A model generated the notes under the pieces. That model had not been told where the DNA came from and searched no databases. It saw only the letters and a program-made list of their open reading frames with translations. This document shows, one piece after another, positions 1 to 10,760 of a stretch of 64,000 bases of DNA (its first letter is position 1; each line of letters starts with the position of its first letter). The stretch covers positions 81,416,001-81,480,000 of the forward strand of contig CM044318.1 of assembly GCA_024291935.2 (NCBI GenBank). The letters run 5' to 3'. Position numbers and translations under genes: made by a program. The stretch comes from Okapia johnstoni (lineage: Eukaryota; Chordata; Mammalia; Artiodactyla; Giraffidae).

Positions 1-25
1 CCCCCTGGGAGCTGAAAGTCAGCCT

Positions 26-142
26 TGGGACTTCCCTGATGCTTCCGTGGTTAAAACTCTGCACTTCCAATGCAAGGATGCAGGAGCTGTGGGTCTGATC
101 CCTGGTTGAGGTACTCAGATCCCACATGCTTTGTGGCAAGCC
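26..142 (+). mobile_element. CHR-type tRNA-derived SINE, diverged
   Basis: Begins with the GGGACTTCCCTG head shared by the CHR (tRNA-Glu-derived) SINEs of cetartiodactyls, followed by TGGTTAAAACTCTGCACTTCC and a degraded B-box region (GTCTGATCCCTGG), then AGATCCCACATGCT. The tail is a C-rich run rather than a clean A-rich tail, so the 3' limit is approximate. It is non-autonomous, derived from a Pol III transcript and mobilised by LINE machinery. I see no clear target-site duplication. Confidence 0.75.
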
Positions 143-475
143 CCCCCTCCCCTCCCCCGGGCAAAGATCAGTCTTCCCAGGTCTTCACTTCCTCAACCCT
201 AACGGAGTCCTTTATAGGAAGCCCTTTGAACACGGCATCCACCGTGGATGGCAAACCAGGAAAACCAGGCAAACGGAGAACCGGGGTGGCGTCATCTTTT
301 CCCTCTCTTTTTAAACCCTCGAGTTTGTTTTCTGACCCCAATGTAAAACAAACAAATCAAAAACCAAAGCAAAACAATAACCACACTCAAAAAAAAGCAA
401 AAAAATCTGGGAATAAATACGAAGATGTGACTGTTCCCTAATTACCCAGCGCCACCGTTACTCGACTTTCTGTTT
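143..475. other. Unique sequence, no recognisable feature
   Basis: A stretch between two SINEs. It contains an A-rich patch around 340-410 with CAAA and AAAC runs. A 123-codon plus-strand frame crosses it but starts inside the upstream SINE and has low-complexity Lys/Asn/Gln composition, so I do not regard it as coding. Confidence 0.5.
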
Positions 476-687
476 GTTGTTGTTTAGTCGCTAAGTCACA
501 TCCAACTCTTTTTTGAGACCCCATGGGCTGTAGCCCGCCAGGCTCCTCTGTCCATGGGATCTCCCAGGCAAGAACACTGGAGTGGATTGCCGTTTCCTGC
601 TCCAGGGGATCTTCCCAACTCAGGGATGGAACCTACATCTCCTGCACTGCAGGTGGATTCTTCACCACGGAGCCCCCTGGGGAGCCC
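476..687 (-). mobile_element. Bov-tA SINE (reverse orientation)
   Basis: Reads on the plus strand as the reverse complement of Bov-tA: TTGTTGTTTAGTCGCTAAGT, CCATGGGCTGTAGCCCGCCA, GGCTCCTCTGTCCATGGGAT, then the tRNA-like end CTGCACTGCAGGTGGATTC and GGAGCCC. Near full length. Bov-tA is specific to ruminants and is the strongest taxonomic marker in the window. The overlapping 73- and 60-codon frames are SINE sequence, not genes. Confidence 0.93.
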
Positions 688-689
688 AA

Positions 690-2226
690 TTTCTTGTTAC
701 CGCAGTTAATACTTCCTACTCATCTTTTTCTGAGGGTAGGTTGAAGAGTAAGAGAAGACACTGAATTCAGTTTTGAATCAGCTCCACGGGAATAAAAAGC
801 CCAGCATTACGAAAAGTGAAAAAGAAAACAAAAATGCAAAAAAACATGGTGATGATGAAAAATTCCTGCATGATTTGAGACAAAGCCTCAGGAATCTAAT
901 ACGGTCTGATCAAGATTTCTTATTTTCCAGCTCAAAATCAGGGACAACAGACCTACCCAGCCAAAACCAAAGTCAAACAAAAAGCAAAGCAAAGCAAAGT
1001 TATTAGTCACTGAAATACAGAACGTCATGTTCACGAATCTCCAGGTAGGGGGATCCTCCACTGGGTCAAATTATGTAGACACAGCTCTGCCCAACAAATT
1101 CTCTCATTTAAGATGATCAAGCATGTAACGGTTTGAAAAAAAGAAAGTAAGCTAACTCAGGTAGGAAATACAAAAGTCTATGTAGCATGAAATATCTCCA
1201 GGAGACTTGTTTAGTGAAATTAACTAGCAGTTTAATAGGGGGAAAGCCTGATATACAAGGGTGCCCCAATTTCTTCAGAGGAATTAACATTTCAATCCTG
1301 TTTTTATCTAAAAGTCATTAAACTGTGAAACATGAATTATTGGAACTGTAGCAAAGAATTACCTCTATTCATCAACTAAGTCCAAACACTTTCGAGCACA
1401 TCTGTAACGAAAAAATAGCTCTACATTTCCATCTCTTCTCATTAAAGTAAACTGGTTTTCCCCCCTTCTCAGTATATAAAACTGTCTTCTATTCATATAA
1501 TTTATATTACCATAAGCTGGCTCACACTCTAAACTATTACACGCCTCCAATTAATTTTTGAAGCTTTTGCCTGAAAATTTAATGAGATAGTAGTGTGTGA
1601 ACCTGCTGACTCTAGATTACGAGTGTGCACCCAATATTAATGCTGGCATAATAAAATCATCTGATCCATACGCGATGAGAGGCTCCGGAGGCCACAGTGG
1701 GAAAGCGAATGTGCCAGCCAGGGCCACGCAGCTTCCTCTTTTAAATCCATTATAACGTTTACTAGTCTCAGATGAAACTGCCCCTACGCGTCAAGCTGGG
1801 GAAGATGGAGAAAGAAGCAGCAGCGTCTGATTACCCCCAACTCCATTTCTATAAACATTTCAGGCAACAGTGTAGATGGATGACTTTGTCTAAGACCTCT
1901 GCTCACCACCATGGAAGCAGAGAGCCTGTACGCGTTCAAACCGATCCCAAGAGTCAGCCAAGGCGAGCACCCAGGGATGGGCCTGAGAAGCCCCTCCATC
2001 ACGGGGTACACCACAAGAGGGCCACACCCCCACGTGTGCATGGAGGAGTGTGTCCACATGTGAGTATGCATGTGTATCTGAATGTGTGCAATTGTGTGTA
2101 CATCTAAGTGCACCTGAATGGACAAGTTCAGCCAGAGATGAATAGGTCACGGGTGCTGGTAACTCAGTAGTCTCAATGACAACCTCTCTGTAGTGATTTT
2201 GCCAAAGAATTTAGGTTCAAACGAGA
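690..2226. other. Unique, AT-rich intergenic or intronic DNA
   Basis: No repeat family recognised. A-rich stretches at 790-860 and 960-1005. The interval 1100-1700 is AT-rich and free of recent transposons, as conserved non-coding DNA often is, but conservation cannot be judged from one sequence. A 61-codon minus frame at 1365-1550 and two overlapping frames around 1772-2150 lack supporting splice or initiation context. A short GT/AC-rich patch lies at about 2035-2110. Confidence 0.45.
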
Positions 2227-2445
2227 GAAAAGAGGGACTTCCCTGGTGGTCCAGGGGCTAAGACTCTGCACTGCCAGTGCGGGGAGCCCGGGTTCAATCC
2301 CCGCTCGGGGCCTACATCCCACAAGCCACAACTAAAGATGCTGCACATCGCATCTAAAACACCCTGCAAGCTGCAACAAAGATCGAAGATTCCATGTGCT
2401 GCACTAAGACCCAGTGCAGACAAATAATTATTTTTTGAAAAGAGG
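2227..2445 (+). mobile_element. CHR-type SINE with 9-bp target-site duplication
   Basis: Head GGGACTTCCCTGGTGGTCCA, B-box GGGTTCAATCCCC and an extended tail region ending in an A/T-rich run. The element body (about 2236-2436) is flanked by the perfect direct repeat GAAAAGAGG at 2227-2235 and 2437-2445, which fixes the insertion boundaries. The minus 91-codon frame here is SINE read-through. Confidence 0.92.
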
Positions 2446-2569
2446 CCAACAGTAAAGTCACTAACCACCCTCGTGAAGGCCCTACAGTGCACTGCGACTT
2501 CTCAGCAGCCGGTCCCTGGGCAGGTGTGAAGTAGGAAGTGGTTCAGCCCAGAAAACGGGCTGTAGGCTC

Positions 2570-2727
2570 TTGGGCAGAAACCCTCAGATGGCACAGCCCA
2601 TTTCCCTACCTGTGCTGGGAATGACAACACCTACACACCATCACAGGTGGCTGAGCATCAGGGCTCACAGGAGGATACACTGTGCTGAGCAGCGCCCAGC
2701 GCGTGGCCGGCCCTTAATACATCACTT
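2570..2727 (+). mobile_element. MIR SINE, ancient
   Basis: Diverged but ordered match to the 3' half of the mammalian-wide MIR: CCATTTCCCTACCTGTGCTG, a region corresponding to the TTGTGAGGATTAAAT part of MIR, then TGTGCTGAGCAGCGCCCAGC and GCCCTTAATACATCACTTGG. Named from memory of the consensus and not aligned. Confidence 0.65.
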
Positions 2728-3249
2728 GGCTGAAGTCTCTGTGGTCAGCAGCCTGCAGGAAGACCAGGACCTGGGGTGAGAGGGCCAGGCTTCCAGGGAG
2801 GGGGCAGGTGAGCAGACCTGCTGTTCATCCCTCTCCCCTGCCTGGCCCCCACCCCAGCTACGTCCTCAGAGTGCCAGCGTGGCGGCTGCTTCTGCTAAAC
2901 AGAGCAATAAAACAGGAGGGACAGACCCCCTGAGGCTAGAGCTCCCCTTCCTGCACTGGTCCAGCCGGGGGGCTTGACTACTGCAAAGTCCGAGGGGCTT
3001 GTCCTGGTCTGGGGCCACCCCCAGCCAGGTTGGGTCTTCGGAGCTCTGGATCCCAAACAGAACGCGGTAAGTGCGACTGTCTGGGAGCATTTCGGTCAAG
3101 AAGCCCCTGATCGGAGGTTGTCTGCAACAAACTTGGGAGTCTGCAGTAAGAGGACAACCATCAGATCAGCTGTCCAGGGACACTCAACATCAAGCCCTTC
3201 ACACCCAGTGTCCAAAGGCTTCTGGGAGATGGTGATGGGCCACAACAGG
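2728..3249. other. Unique GC-moderate sequence, no feature seen
   Basis: No recognised repeat and no convincing exon. Overlapping frames on both strands (2866-3099 minus, 2974-3255 plus) show no domain or compositional signature of a real protein. Confidence 0.4.
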
Positions 3250-3335
3250 CTGTGAGTGCAGGTACAACCCAGATCTGGGGTCAAACCCCACCTCTGCTCC
3301 TGCCAGGAGCCAAGAACAGGCAACTCACCTCCATT
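3250..3335 (+). mobile_element. MIR fragment (central region)
   Basis: GCTGTGAGTGCAGGTACAAC, CTGGGGTCAAACCCCACCTC, TGCTCCTGCC and GGCAACTCACCTCC follow the order of the tRNA-like and core part of MIR (the consensus has GGTTCGAATCCC and CTCTGCCACTTAC). Truncated at both ends; abuts a younger Bov-tA. Confidence 0.6.
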
Positions 3336-3349
3336 ATCCACTACAGGGA

Positions 3350-3468
3350 AAGTGAAAGTTGCTCAGTAGCCTTTCCCTTCTCCAGGGGACCTTCCCAACC
3401 CAGAGATCAAACCAGGGTCTCCTGAACTGCAGGCGGATTCTTTACCAACTGAGCCACAAGGGAAGCCC
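3350..3468 (-). mobile_element. Bov-tA SINE, internally deleted
   Basis: Starts AGTGAAAGTTGCTCAGT and jumps directly to AGCCTTTCCCTTCTCCAGGG, so the middle of a normal Bov-tA (the segment holding CCATGGACTGTAGCC) is missing. It ends with GATTCTTTACCAACTGAGCC and GGAAGCCC. A second, similarly orientated copy follows within 20 bp. Confidence 0.88.
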
Positions 3469-3480
3469 AAGAATATTGAT

Positions 3481-3589
3481 GTGGGTAGCCTATCCCTTCT
3501 CCAGGGGATCTTCCTGACCAGGGAATTGAACCAGGGTCTCCTGCATTGCAGGTGGATTCTTGACCAACTGAGCTATCAGGGAAACTCCC
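3481..3589 (-). mobile_element. Bov-tA SINE fragment, second copy in tandem
   Basis: GTGGGTAGCCTATCCCTTCT through ACCAACTGAGCTATCAGGG. Same strand and same portion of the family as the copy at 3350-3468. Either a truncated independent insertion or a local duplication followed by divergence; the many mismatches between the two favour independent insertion of different subfamily members. Confidence 0.87.
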
Positions 3590-4160
3590 AAGATAATAAG
3601 AATAAAGATTCCCTGTTCCCCAACTTCACAGAACCAGCCACACTCAGGAGACCGAATGAGGTTGAGGGCCCAGGAGGGATGGGCAAGCCTCCTTTTGCGG
3701 GCAAGTGCTGAACCACTACAAGCCTCCAAGCACAAGTGCCCTTTCAACTCTGTGCTCCATGGCCAAGGCAGGCAACACAAGCCCCAGTGCCCAGGCACAC
3801 AGGAGGGACACCTCCCCTGCACAATCTGGAGCATCTGCCACCAGCTGCTGGAGAAACTCTCCTTTTCCAGGAGGCAGCATTTACAGCGTGCAGCTCCTCA
3901 CAGCCAGTAGGAAAAGACAGGACACTTCCTAGCTATGGGTTTGTAAGAAAAAAAACATTTTTGAGTTGCCAAAACCACTGCCTAAGGGAAAATACAAGGG
4001 TGCCCTGTGACCAGAGAAGGTGGCATCTCCAAGGAGGACAGAAAGGTTCGAGGGCTGCCCAAGCCCAAGGTCACTTGCTCCAAACCCATCCCTCCAGCCA
4101 CTCTGGTCTAGGCTGGGGTGAGGGGTGGGGACAAGACTATAGCTGGCCATCCTCTTTATC
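3590..4160. other. Unique sequence
   Basis: Moderately GC-rich with no recognised repeat. Several overlapping 75-160 codon frames occur here on both strands; none has a start context, domain or splice pattern that sets it apart from chance. The 237-codon minus frame (3929-4642) is mostly MER1-like and SINE sequence read in reverse. Confidence 0.4.
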
Positions 4161-4638
4161 GGGGGTCCCCAACCTCCGGGCCACAGACGGGTACTTCCTG
4201 TCCGATCAGCGGCGGCATTAGAGATAAAAGTGCATGACATGGGACTTCCCTGGTGGCGCGAGGGGTAAGAATCCCCACCTGCCAATGCAGGGGACTTGGG
4301 TTCGAACCCCGGTCCTGGAAGATCCCACATGCTGCGGAGTAACCAAGCTGGTGCACCACAAATGCTGAGCCCGTGGTCCGCAAGTAGAGAAGCCACCCCA
4401 GTGAGACGCCCGAGCATCATAACCAGGAGTAGCCCCCGCTCGCTGCAACTAAAGAAATCCTGAACAAAGCTTCGAAAACCCAACACAGCCCAAAATAAAT
4501 AATTAAAAAAAAAACCCAGTACAAAATAAATGTAACATGCTTGAACCATGCTGGAACCACTACCACCCTTTCCTAGTCCGTGGAAAAACTGTCTTCCATA
4601 AAACCGGTCTTTGGTGCCACAAAGGTTGGGGACCGCTG
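4161..4638 (+). mobile_element. hAT DNA transposon remnant (MER1/Charlie-like), split by a SINE
   Basis: Left end GGGGTCCCCAACCTCCGGGC and right end GGTTGGGGACCGCTG are terminal-inverted-repeat halves. Internal segments GATCAGCGGCGGCATTAGA, TCCGTGGAAAAACTGTCTTC and AAACCGGTCTTTGGTGCCAC match a non-autonomous hAT family that I recall as MER1. A CHR SINE occupies 4241-4514, separating the left (4161-4240) and right (4515-4638) parts. No transposase is encoded. The family name is from memory; the hAT class is more secure. Confidence 0.78.
4241..4514 (+). mobile_element. CHR-type SINE nested in the MER1-like element
   Basis: Head GGGACTTCCCTGGTGGCGCG, tRNA-like B-box GGTTCGAACCCCGG, the extended tail with AGTAGCCCCCGCTCGCTGCA, and a terminal A run (AATTAAAAAAAAAA). 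Long-form member. Its insertion must post-date the hAT element around it. I could not find a clean target-site duplication. Confidence 0.9.
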
Positions 4639-6639
4639 CCATGGCCTAAATTCCACAGGGCCAAGCCCTGGGGAGGACACAGTATGTCTCAGCGAGGTCG
4701 CATACAGTGAAAACCTTTTCTTATGTGGAAGATCGGAAGCTATTAACTGTGTTACTGGCAAGCACAGATGTTGTCTATATCTGAAAACTCCCAAATAGAT
4801 CAATTAGCATATTATAAAGAATTTACTTTCATTTTCCCTTGACAAAGCATAAAAGCCAAAACACAACTCTCAGTTTGAAACTGACATGTGCATATAGCAG
4901 GAGATGCTCTGTTAAATGGAGACAACAGCAAAAGAAAATGGTATTTATAATGATTAGCCACCTAATTAATTCTAAGAGTAGAATGTCAAAAGCTATAAAT
5001 CCATTTCTTTGGTAACTGAAGCTCAACATCAAATGCGTTGCTTCTGCACTCGGAAGGGAAACCCTAGTATCTTCCTGACATTTGCACCCGGCAAGATGGC
5101 TGTTCTATTAGTTTTCCAGGTAACGAGCTTTAAATGCATGTGGAAAAAAGCCATGGGAGGACAGAACTCAGGGGGAATAAAAACGCATGCACGCACACAC
5201 ACAGAATTAGAAGCGATACATTCTAAACAGAAATTAGGTTAACCAGAGTCCTTGGATGTGTGTTCACTTCTTGTGAGTCAGTTCAAGCTTCTGCCCTCTG
5301 ATGAAATCTGGGGGCCTTCTGTGTTGCTTCAACTTGTGGTGGGATGTGTGTGGAGGAAAATTCTAAGGAAGACAAAGATATTACAACGTTATTATCCTTT
5401 GCAACTCTATGCGCTTTCCTAAACTTGTATGTTTACAGATTACCCTTTGGGGTAGAAGGTAAGGGCGAAAAGGCAGAGAACTACATGAAACCAGAATTGA
5501 TTTAACAGATGCAGAGTTGTCCTTCTTCCTATACTTCTCTTCCTAGATTGCAAATCAAATCTGCATTTAAATAGAGTATTTTTAATGTAAAAAAAGGAAG
5601 CCCCAGGGTACAGAGGTATTACCTTCAATATCTAGGGGCACAACATTGCATTTTAAATGAGATGGGGCATCTTGAAATTTACCGAATAGATTACACATTC
5701 CAAATGGTCTCATTATTACTACTATTTTTACTAAATTCTCCTGTCCTAATAGGTGTGTTTCTTTTATGGCCAGGACTGTTAATAAAAGTAATGTGATATT
5801 ACATCATGCTATCAACTGAATCTTGAGAAAAGATTACACCGATCCAAGGATCTCATAAGCCCCCGGCTCTGATAATTCCAGCCATTATTCAGTGTGAAAT
5901 TCAAACAGTCTGAATTCATTAACGTTGGTTGTTACAAATCTGCATTTTTAGACGTTGCCATAAAATGCAGGAGTCCAAACCCGGTGACCTGAATCTAACA
6001 GCCTTTCATGTGAAGTGGCCGTGCTAACCAGCCTCTCCCGGCTCGCCTCTCAGGATAAAGCCCCGTGTGCTGGTCCCTCTCCACGGCTGACCCGGTCACC
6101 GCTGGGGAGAGACCAGGGGCTGAGTCGGCCTCAGCCCCTGCTGGTCACACTCAATGTTCAGGCAAACTGCAGAGACCCGAGCCTCTGACAGGAGAGTGGG
6201 GGACCGCTCCCAGGACACGCATCATTAGACAGGTATCCAGGTAGCCAGGCACACCTACGCAAAGTTCCTGGCCGCCAACACCTCACCTCTGCTATGGCTG
6301 CAATCAGCTCATCCTCATGAAAATAAAAGCTCAAAATCAATGTGCAACACGTGGGGAACGCCTCGGGGAACCCTACACCTTCTTCATCCCTTGACGAAGA
6401 AACATTACTAGGTTGGTGGGAAAGGGGGGTGCATGCCACTTCAACATCCCAGGAGGAAAGCCAGGCAGAGCTGCCATGAACAAGGGAGTCTACCGAGTTC
6501 ATCTCAATGTTCACACCACCCCGAGTCCGGGTGTTTCCTTCGAGGGGCGCCCTGGGCTCTGTGCTCCTCCAGCTGCGGGCAGGTCACCGGGGCTCCCCTC
6601 CAAGCCGAGTGACCGTCTCATTTGCGGATGCTGCGAATG
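4639..6639. other. Unique AT-rich block, possible conserved non-coding DNA
   Basis: Two kilobases without a recognised repeat. 4795-5240 and 5380-5990 are AT-rich with homeodomain-type cores (CTAATTAATT near 4961, CATTAACG near 5918) and no transposon scars. 6000-6630 is more GC-rich and shows nothing specific. No coding frame is convincing. The regulatory reading rests on composition only. Confidence 0.35.
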
Positions 6640-6745
6640 ACAACAACAGTGATGATGACGCAGTCATTCTCTATGAAGCCCTCACGATGCACCAGGTACT
6701 GGCCAAGCCCTCCTCGATGACGTTTCACTGAACCCCCACAACTCT
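6640..6745 (-). mobile_element. MIR fragment, reverse orientation
   Basis: Reads as the complement of the MIR 3' portion: CAACAACAGTGATGATGACG, GCAGTCATTCTCTATGAAGC, GCACCAGGTACTGGCCAAGC, TTTCACTGAACCCCCACAAC. The order matches reverse MIR (…GCCAGGCACTGT…CTCACAACAACCC…). Confidence 0.55.
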
Positions 6746-7785
6746 GGTTTAGTACCAACTCCCCCGCATTTGGCATAGAGAGAGCCCGAGGCACTAAGTA
6801 AAGAGGGGTTTAGTCTGCACTGGAGGTGGTCCAGGGTACCCTGCAAGCATCTCCTGGCTCCACCTTCAGGACCTTGCCCCCCATCACCACCAAGGCCTTG
6901 GCTACTGCAATCTTAACCTTCCCCATGGAAACACAAGGAGATGCCAAGGCCATGGGATTGTTTTCAGCTCGCGCAGTCCCAGACTAAAGAGCTGGGCAGC
7001 TTTCCGGCCAAGCCTAAGGCCGCATCCCTCTGCCTCGTTTAGACAGGCCAGCAGAAGTCTCTCCAGCCTTAAACAGGCCTCCACGGAGCTGCCATTGGAG
7101 CCCGTGGGGGATCCGAGTACTAATCAATAAATAAGGACCCTCTTCCGAGAGGAAGTTCAACCCTTCATCGCAGTTTGGGGGTCCTCTTCCACTGTAATTA
7201 GGAAGTGGCGGCGAGCCTGACTGAATTATGAAAAGTCAGGAGCACTGGATTCTCAAAGTTCGGGTTTTTAACAAACAGATCCGCCTGCACAGAATCCCAG
7301 CCTCCCGATCTCCAAAGGCGGGCAGGGCAGGGCAGGCCGCCGCCACACTGTGTCCATGAAGGAATCTGATACGCGCACCATCTGTCCTTCGGCCCCAAGG
7401 GACCTGGGGCGACGACCGGGTCCTCATAATCCCAGCTCAGACGCAATCAAGGCGGCTGAGTCACAACCCCGCCCCATCCACGAAGCTGCCACAAGCACAG
7501 CCCCAGTACAGCCGGGTCCCCCAGACACGCAGAATTCAAACTCCCTGCCCTATGCATGCCCACCTGCACGCAGGGGAGGCACAGACATGCTCTCCTGCTG
7601 CGGCAAGTTCAGGAACGTGGATTTATCATTTCAGAGCACACACACACCTCCTCCAAACAGGTAGTGTAGCACATGCTGGTTTGCCTTCTGTCAGCAGAAA
7701 ACACTCCCAGCTGACGCAGTATCAACCCTTCCTTTCGGATAGATGCTGGGATGGGCCGACTCCAGCACGGGATCAGCCACCCCGC
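6746..7785. other. Unique, GC-moderate sequence
   Basis: No repeat recognised. A few CpGs occur around 7280-7420 but not enough for a CpG island. Overlapping frames of 60-150 codons on both strands are judged to be chance. Confidence 0.4.
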
Positions 7786-7895
7786 ACCTCCCTGGTATCT
7801 CCACAGCCCGGGATTCATTTATTCAAAAAGCAGTCCTGGGACCTCCCTGGTCTCTCCACAGCCCAGGATTCATTTATTCAAAAAGCAGTCCTGGG
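7786..7895 (+). repeat. 55-bp head-to-tail tandem duplication
   Basis: Unit 1 is 7786-7840 and unit 2 is 7841-7895; both start ACCTCCCTGG, contain GATTCATTTATTCAAAAAGC and end CAGTCCTGGG. I count two mismatches (TATCT against TCTCT, CCCGGG against CCCAGG). Unit 2 runs directly into a CHR SINE whose target site is the end of this unit. Shadow frames in the interval repeat the same peptide for this reason. Confidence 0.93.
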
Positions 7896-8040
7896 ATGCC
7901 CCTGGTGGTCCAGGGGCTGCGATTCCATGCTTCCACTCGCAGGGGGCATGAGTTTAAGCCCTGGTCAGGGAAGTCGATCCTGCATGCCACAAGTAAGACC
8001 TGGTGCCGCCAAATAAATAAATAGTTTTTTTTTTTTAAAA
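7893..8040 (+). mobile_element. CHR-type SINE with ~14-bp target-site duplication
   Basis: GGGATGCCCCTGGTGGTCCA, GAGTTTAAGCCCTGGTCAGG, then AAATAAATAAATAG followed by a T/A run. Flanked by AAAAAGCAGTCCTG at 7880-7893 and AAAAAGGCAGTCCTG at 8041-8055; the right copy carries one extra G. The left copy is the end of the second tandem unit. Confidence 0.9.
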
Positions 8041-8055
8041 AAAAAGGCAGTCCTG

Positions 8056-10620
8056 TGGCATCTGTAACGTGTGGACCATGTACAGAAAATCAAAGAGATC
8101 ATGAAGGCATATCAGATGTGGCCTCTGCTTCGGAGAGCCTGCAGAAATCACTCTGGGATGTTCTATGGTAACAGAGCACTGCTTCTGAATCTGAGTCTCT
8201 TTACAAAATCTTTATTTCCTCTCACCTGATGGAGTCAGGAGAGACTCAAGTCCTGGGTTTCTATGTTAACAATGACTGGGCAACTCTCTGGCACCCAGGA
8301 AACACGAGTGAGGACCCACATGAGCTGGGGCAGCGATGGGCGTCCAGAAGAGGTTATCAATACTGATCAAGAGATGTGGATGAGGCCAAGGGCAACTTGA
8401 GTCAATACCTCGCAGGATGCAGAACCCACCTTCCTGTGGTGCTTCTTCCCACGTCCGTTCCTGAGTTGTGGACACCTGTCTGCAGTATGCAGAGGGGCTG
8501 GCACGCAGGTGATCATGACCTGAGAAACCAAGGGGCACCCCATAACCCTGCATCGCAAGGCCTGTCCTGAGGCTCCAGTACCTGGAATGAAAGTCCCATC
8601 CAGCCAACAACAGCCTCCCTCTGGACCCCACGAACCCGAGCGCTGCACTGTACTACTGCTTCAGCTGAATTTTTCAAGGAGTTGCAGGTTACACCCTGCT
8701 CTGGCCAACAAAGGTTTCCTTTGAGTTCAACAATGTATAAGCTGAACCGGTAAAGGGGAAGCAACCACAGACCAGGTGTTGAGTTACAAGACAAAGGAAC
8801 CAGATATCTTTGCACCAAGACTCATTTTCTGCAAACCTCCTATATTAAAGGACAGCACAATACTGTCCGACAAATCAAGGCTGCCCTAAGCAGATCTGAG
8901 GAAGCTCACGAGGACATCTGATCCATCCGTCAGCCTGGAGAAAGGCTGGAAAGCGGGTCCCGGGTGGGAGCCACCGGGGCTGATAGGTAGACACATGAAG
9001 AGATGGAAATTAAATACCAGGATCAGAGGCTCGGAACTGCTCCTCACCCCTGGTCTGTTTTTTAACCCCGCATAGTCACATTTTCCCCTTAACGTTCTAT
9101 CTTTTTGACAAATATAATTAACTTTAACAGCATCTGTAACTCACCCCACAGGTTGTTGCTATTGCCTTTAAACAGTAGACTGCTGAGAAATTGATTTGTT
9201 TGAGCCCTCTGCTTAAAGAAACCACGTTATAAAATATGTATAAATGTCACTGTTCGGGCTGCTGCTTGAGAGAAGTACAGAAAAATGTTGCATTTTACCC
9301 CCTTTCTCAGGAGTCCACTCAGGGCGGACATTCTCAAGTATTACCCATCTGCCCGCACACACAAACCGATGGATTACGAGGCATTTTCTTTTAAAACCTC
9401 TTATTTATCTTCAACTGGTGCAGAGTCTAAGGGAATGATCTTAATTGCTACATGGAAGAATGAATTGCAAATGCCTTTAGTTAACCAGGAAGACTATTTT
9501 TAACAGCATGGGGCCAGGTGGGTGTTGCCAAGTTTGCCAAAAATAAAAGAATCAACCATCAATAAAGCAAACGTGTTCTGCCACCTGTTAAGATAGATGG
9601 GAGAGCAGGGGAAGCCACTTCCACGTCGGCCAACTGAAGTCCAGCCACTTCCTAAAGCCTTCCTTCAGAAAATATACGGCAACTCAGGACCCAGAAAGTA
9701 AATGAAGAAACTCGTAAGTGTCCTGGATCTTTCCGCATCACATGGACTGATTCTTGGGCTGTGGAGCATTTCCTTAGCTTTTACAGCTTAGAAGTTGAGA
9801 GCAGGGCCAGATGAACCCGGGGAGGTGCTGTGTGTTCCTCCACAAAGACCTAGATGGAATGACCACCAAAAGGACCTAGAACTAAGACTGTATTTTAAAA
9901 AGCTGTTTAACTGGTCTAACGCATCCTAGAAATAGCTACAGCAGCAGGGGTAACATATAAATGCTCAACAAAAATATTTATACAAAGAAATAACCTCTTC
10001 CTCTCTGATTAATCACATGCAAAATGCTTGCCTGAGACCCAAACAATTTTATACGCGAAAGCTCATTTTCCCACCCACTCACACACTGACATGTACACAC
10101 TCAACCTGAAACTTACAGTCAACATAAAGTATTTCCTTTAGCGGGCCTGGCCCTAACCCTGTTGCAGGTCCTTACCTCCATCTACTCTTCCCTCCCACAC
10201 ACACCTGGCTCCCAGTTCCAGAGAAATGATAAGGATCAGACCCGTGACACAGGCCTCTGGTGGTCCCAGAACCTGGGGCAGCTGCTCCTCTCCATCAGGG
10301 AGGCCAGGGGCAGGAATCCCCGTGTGCTGGCTTGTCCAGGTCCCCATCACGGCTGGCCTTAGAGGGGTTTTCCCGGCACACAGTCACACCCCCGGGAACA
10401 AGCAGCCAGCCCACGGTTGGCCCCTGCTTCCCAGGGACCAAGTGCCTGGGGCAGGCACAGACTCCATCGTGCATATGAGAACATGGACTTCCCAGAGAGC
10501 TGCGGACCCCAGGAGCAAGCATGACAGAGTCATCGCTACAGAGGGATCCTGTATGCTGGGAGAGAGCAAGTCACAGGACTCAAGTGTTTCAGCAGGGACC
10601 TAGGGAACCCTGAATCTGGG
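8056..10620. other. Unique block, repeat-poor
   Basis: No transposon recognised. 9040-9520 and 9880-10020 are AT-rich with TAATTA- or GATTAATCA-type motifs (near 9116 and 10006), the profile of possible conserved non-coding elements. 8260-8820 and 10150-10600 are GC-moderate. No frame resembles a known protein and none has paired splice signals that I can defend. Confidence 0.35.
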
Positions 10621-10624
10621 GTTA

Positions 10625-10760
10625 CACTGTCAGGGTCTGAGCCCCAGGTCTACTCATGGGTCCCACGTGCTGGCGTACGATCTCAGCATCACTTAATAAA
10701 TTAATACTATTATTACTCACTAATAAAACAAGGATCTCAGCCAAGGTCATAGGATCTTGG
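10625..10760 (+). mobile_element. Possible MIR remnant
   Basis: GGTCTGAGCCCCAGGTCTAC, GCTGGCGTACGATCTCAGCA, TCACTTAATAAATTAATACT and AAAACAAGGATCTCAGCC run in the order expected for MIR (tRNA part, core, poly-purine part), but divergence is high. Confidence 0.4.

Noticed and set aside
1363..1401. Exon-like 39-bp segment on the minus strand (TTTTTTCGTTACAG acceptor, GTAATT donor)
   Set aside because: Too short, with a weak donor and no partner exon; the surrounding 61-codon frame runs straight through the acceptor.
4241..4320. tRNA gene
   Set aside because: The tRNA-like A and B boxes in this and the other CHR heads belong to SINEs. None folds as a complete tRNA by eye, and each is followed by SINE body and an A tail.
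3929..4642. 237-codon minus-strand frame
   Set aside because: Most of it is antisense CHR SINE and MER1-like transposon sequence.
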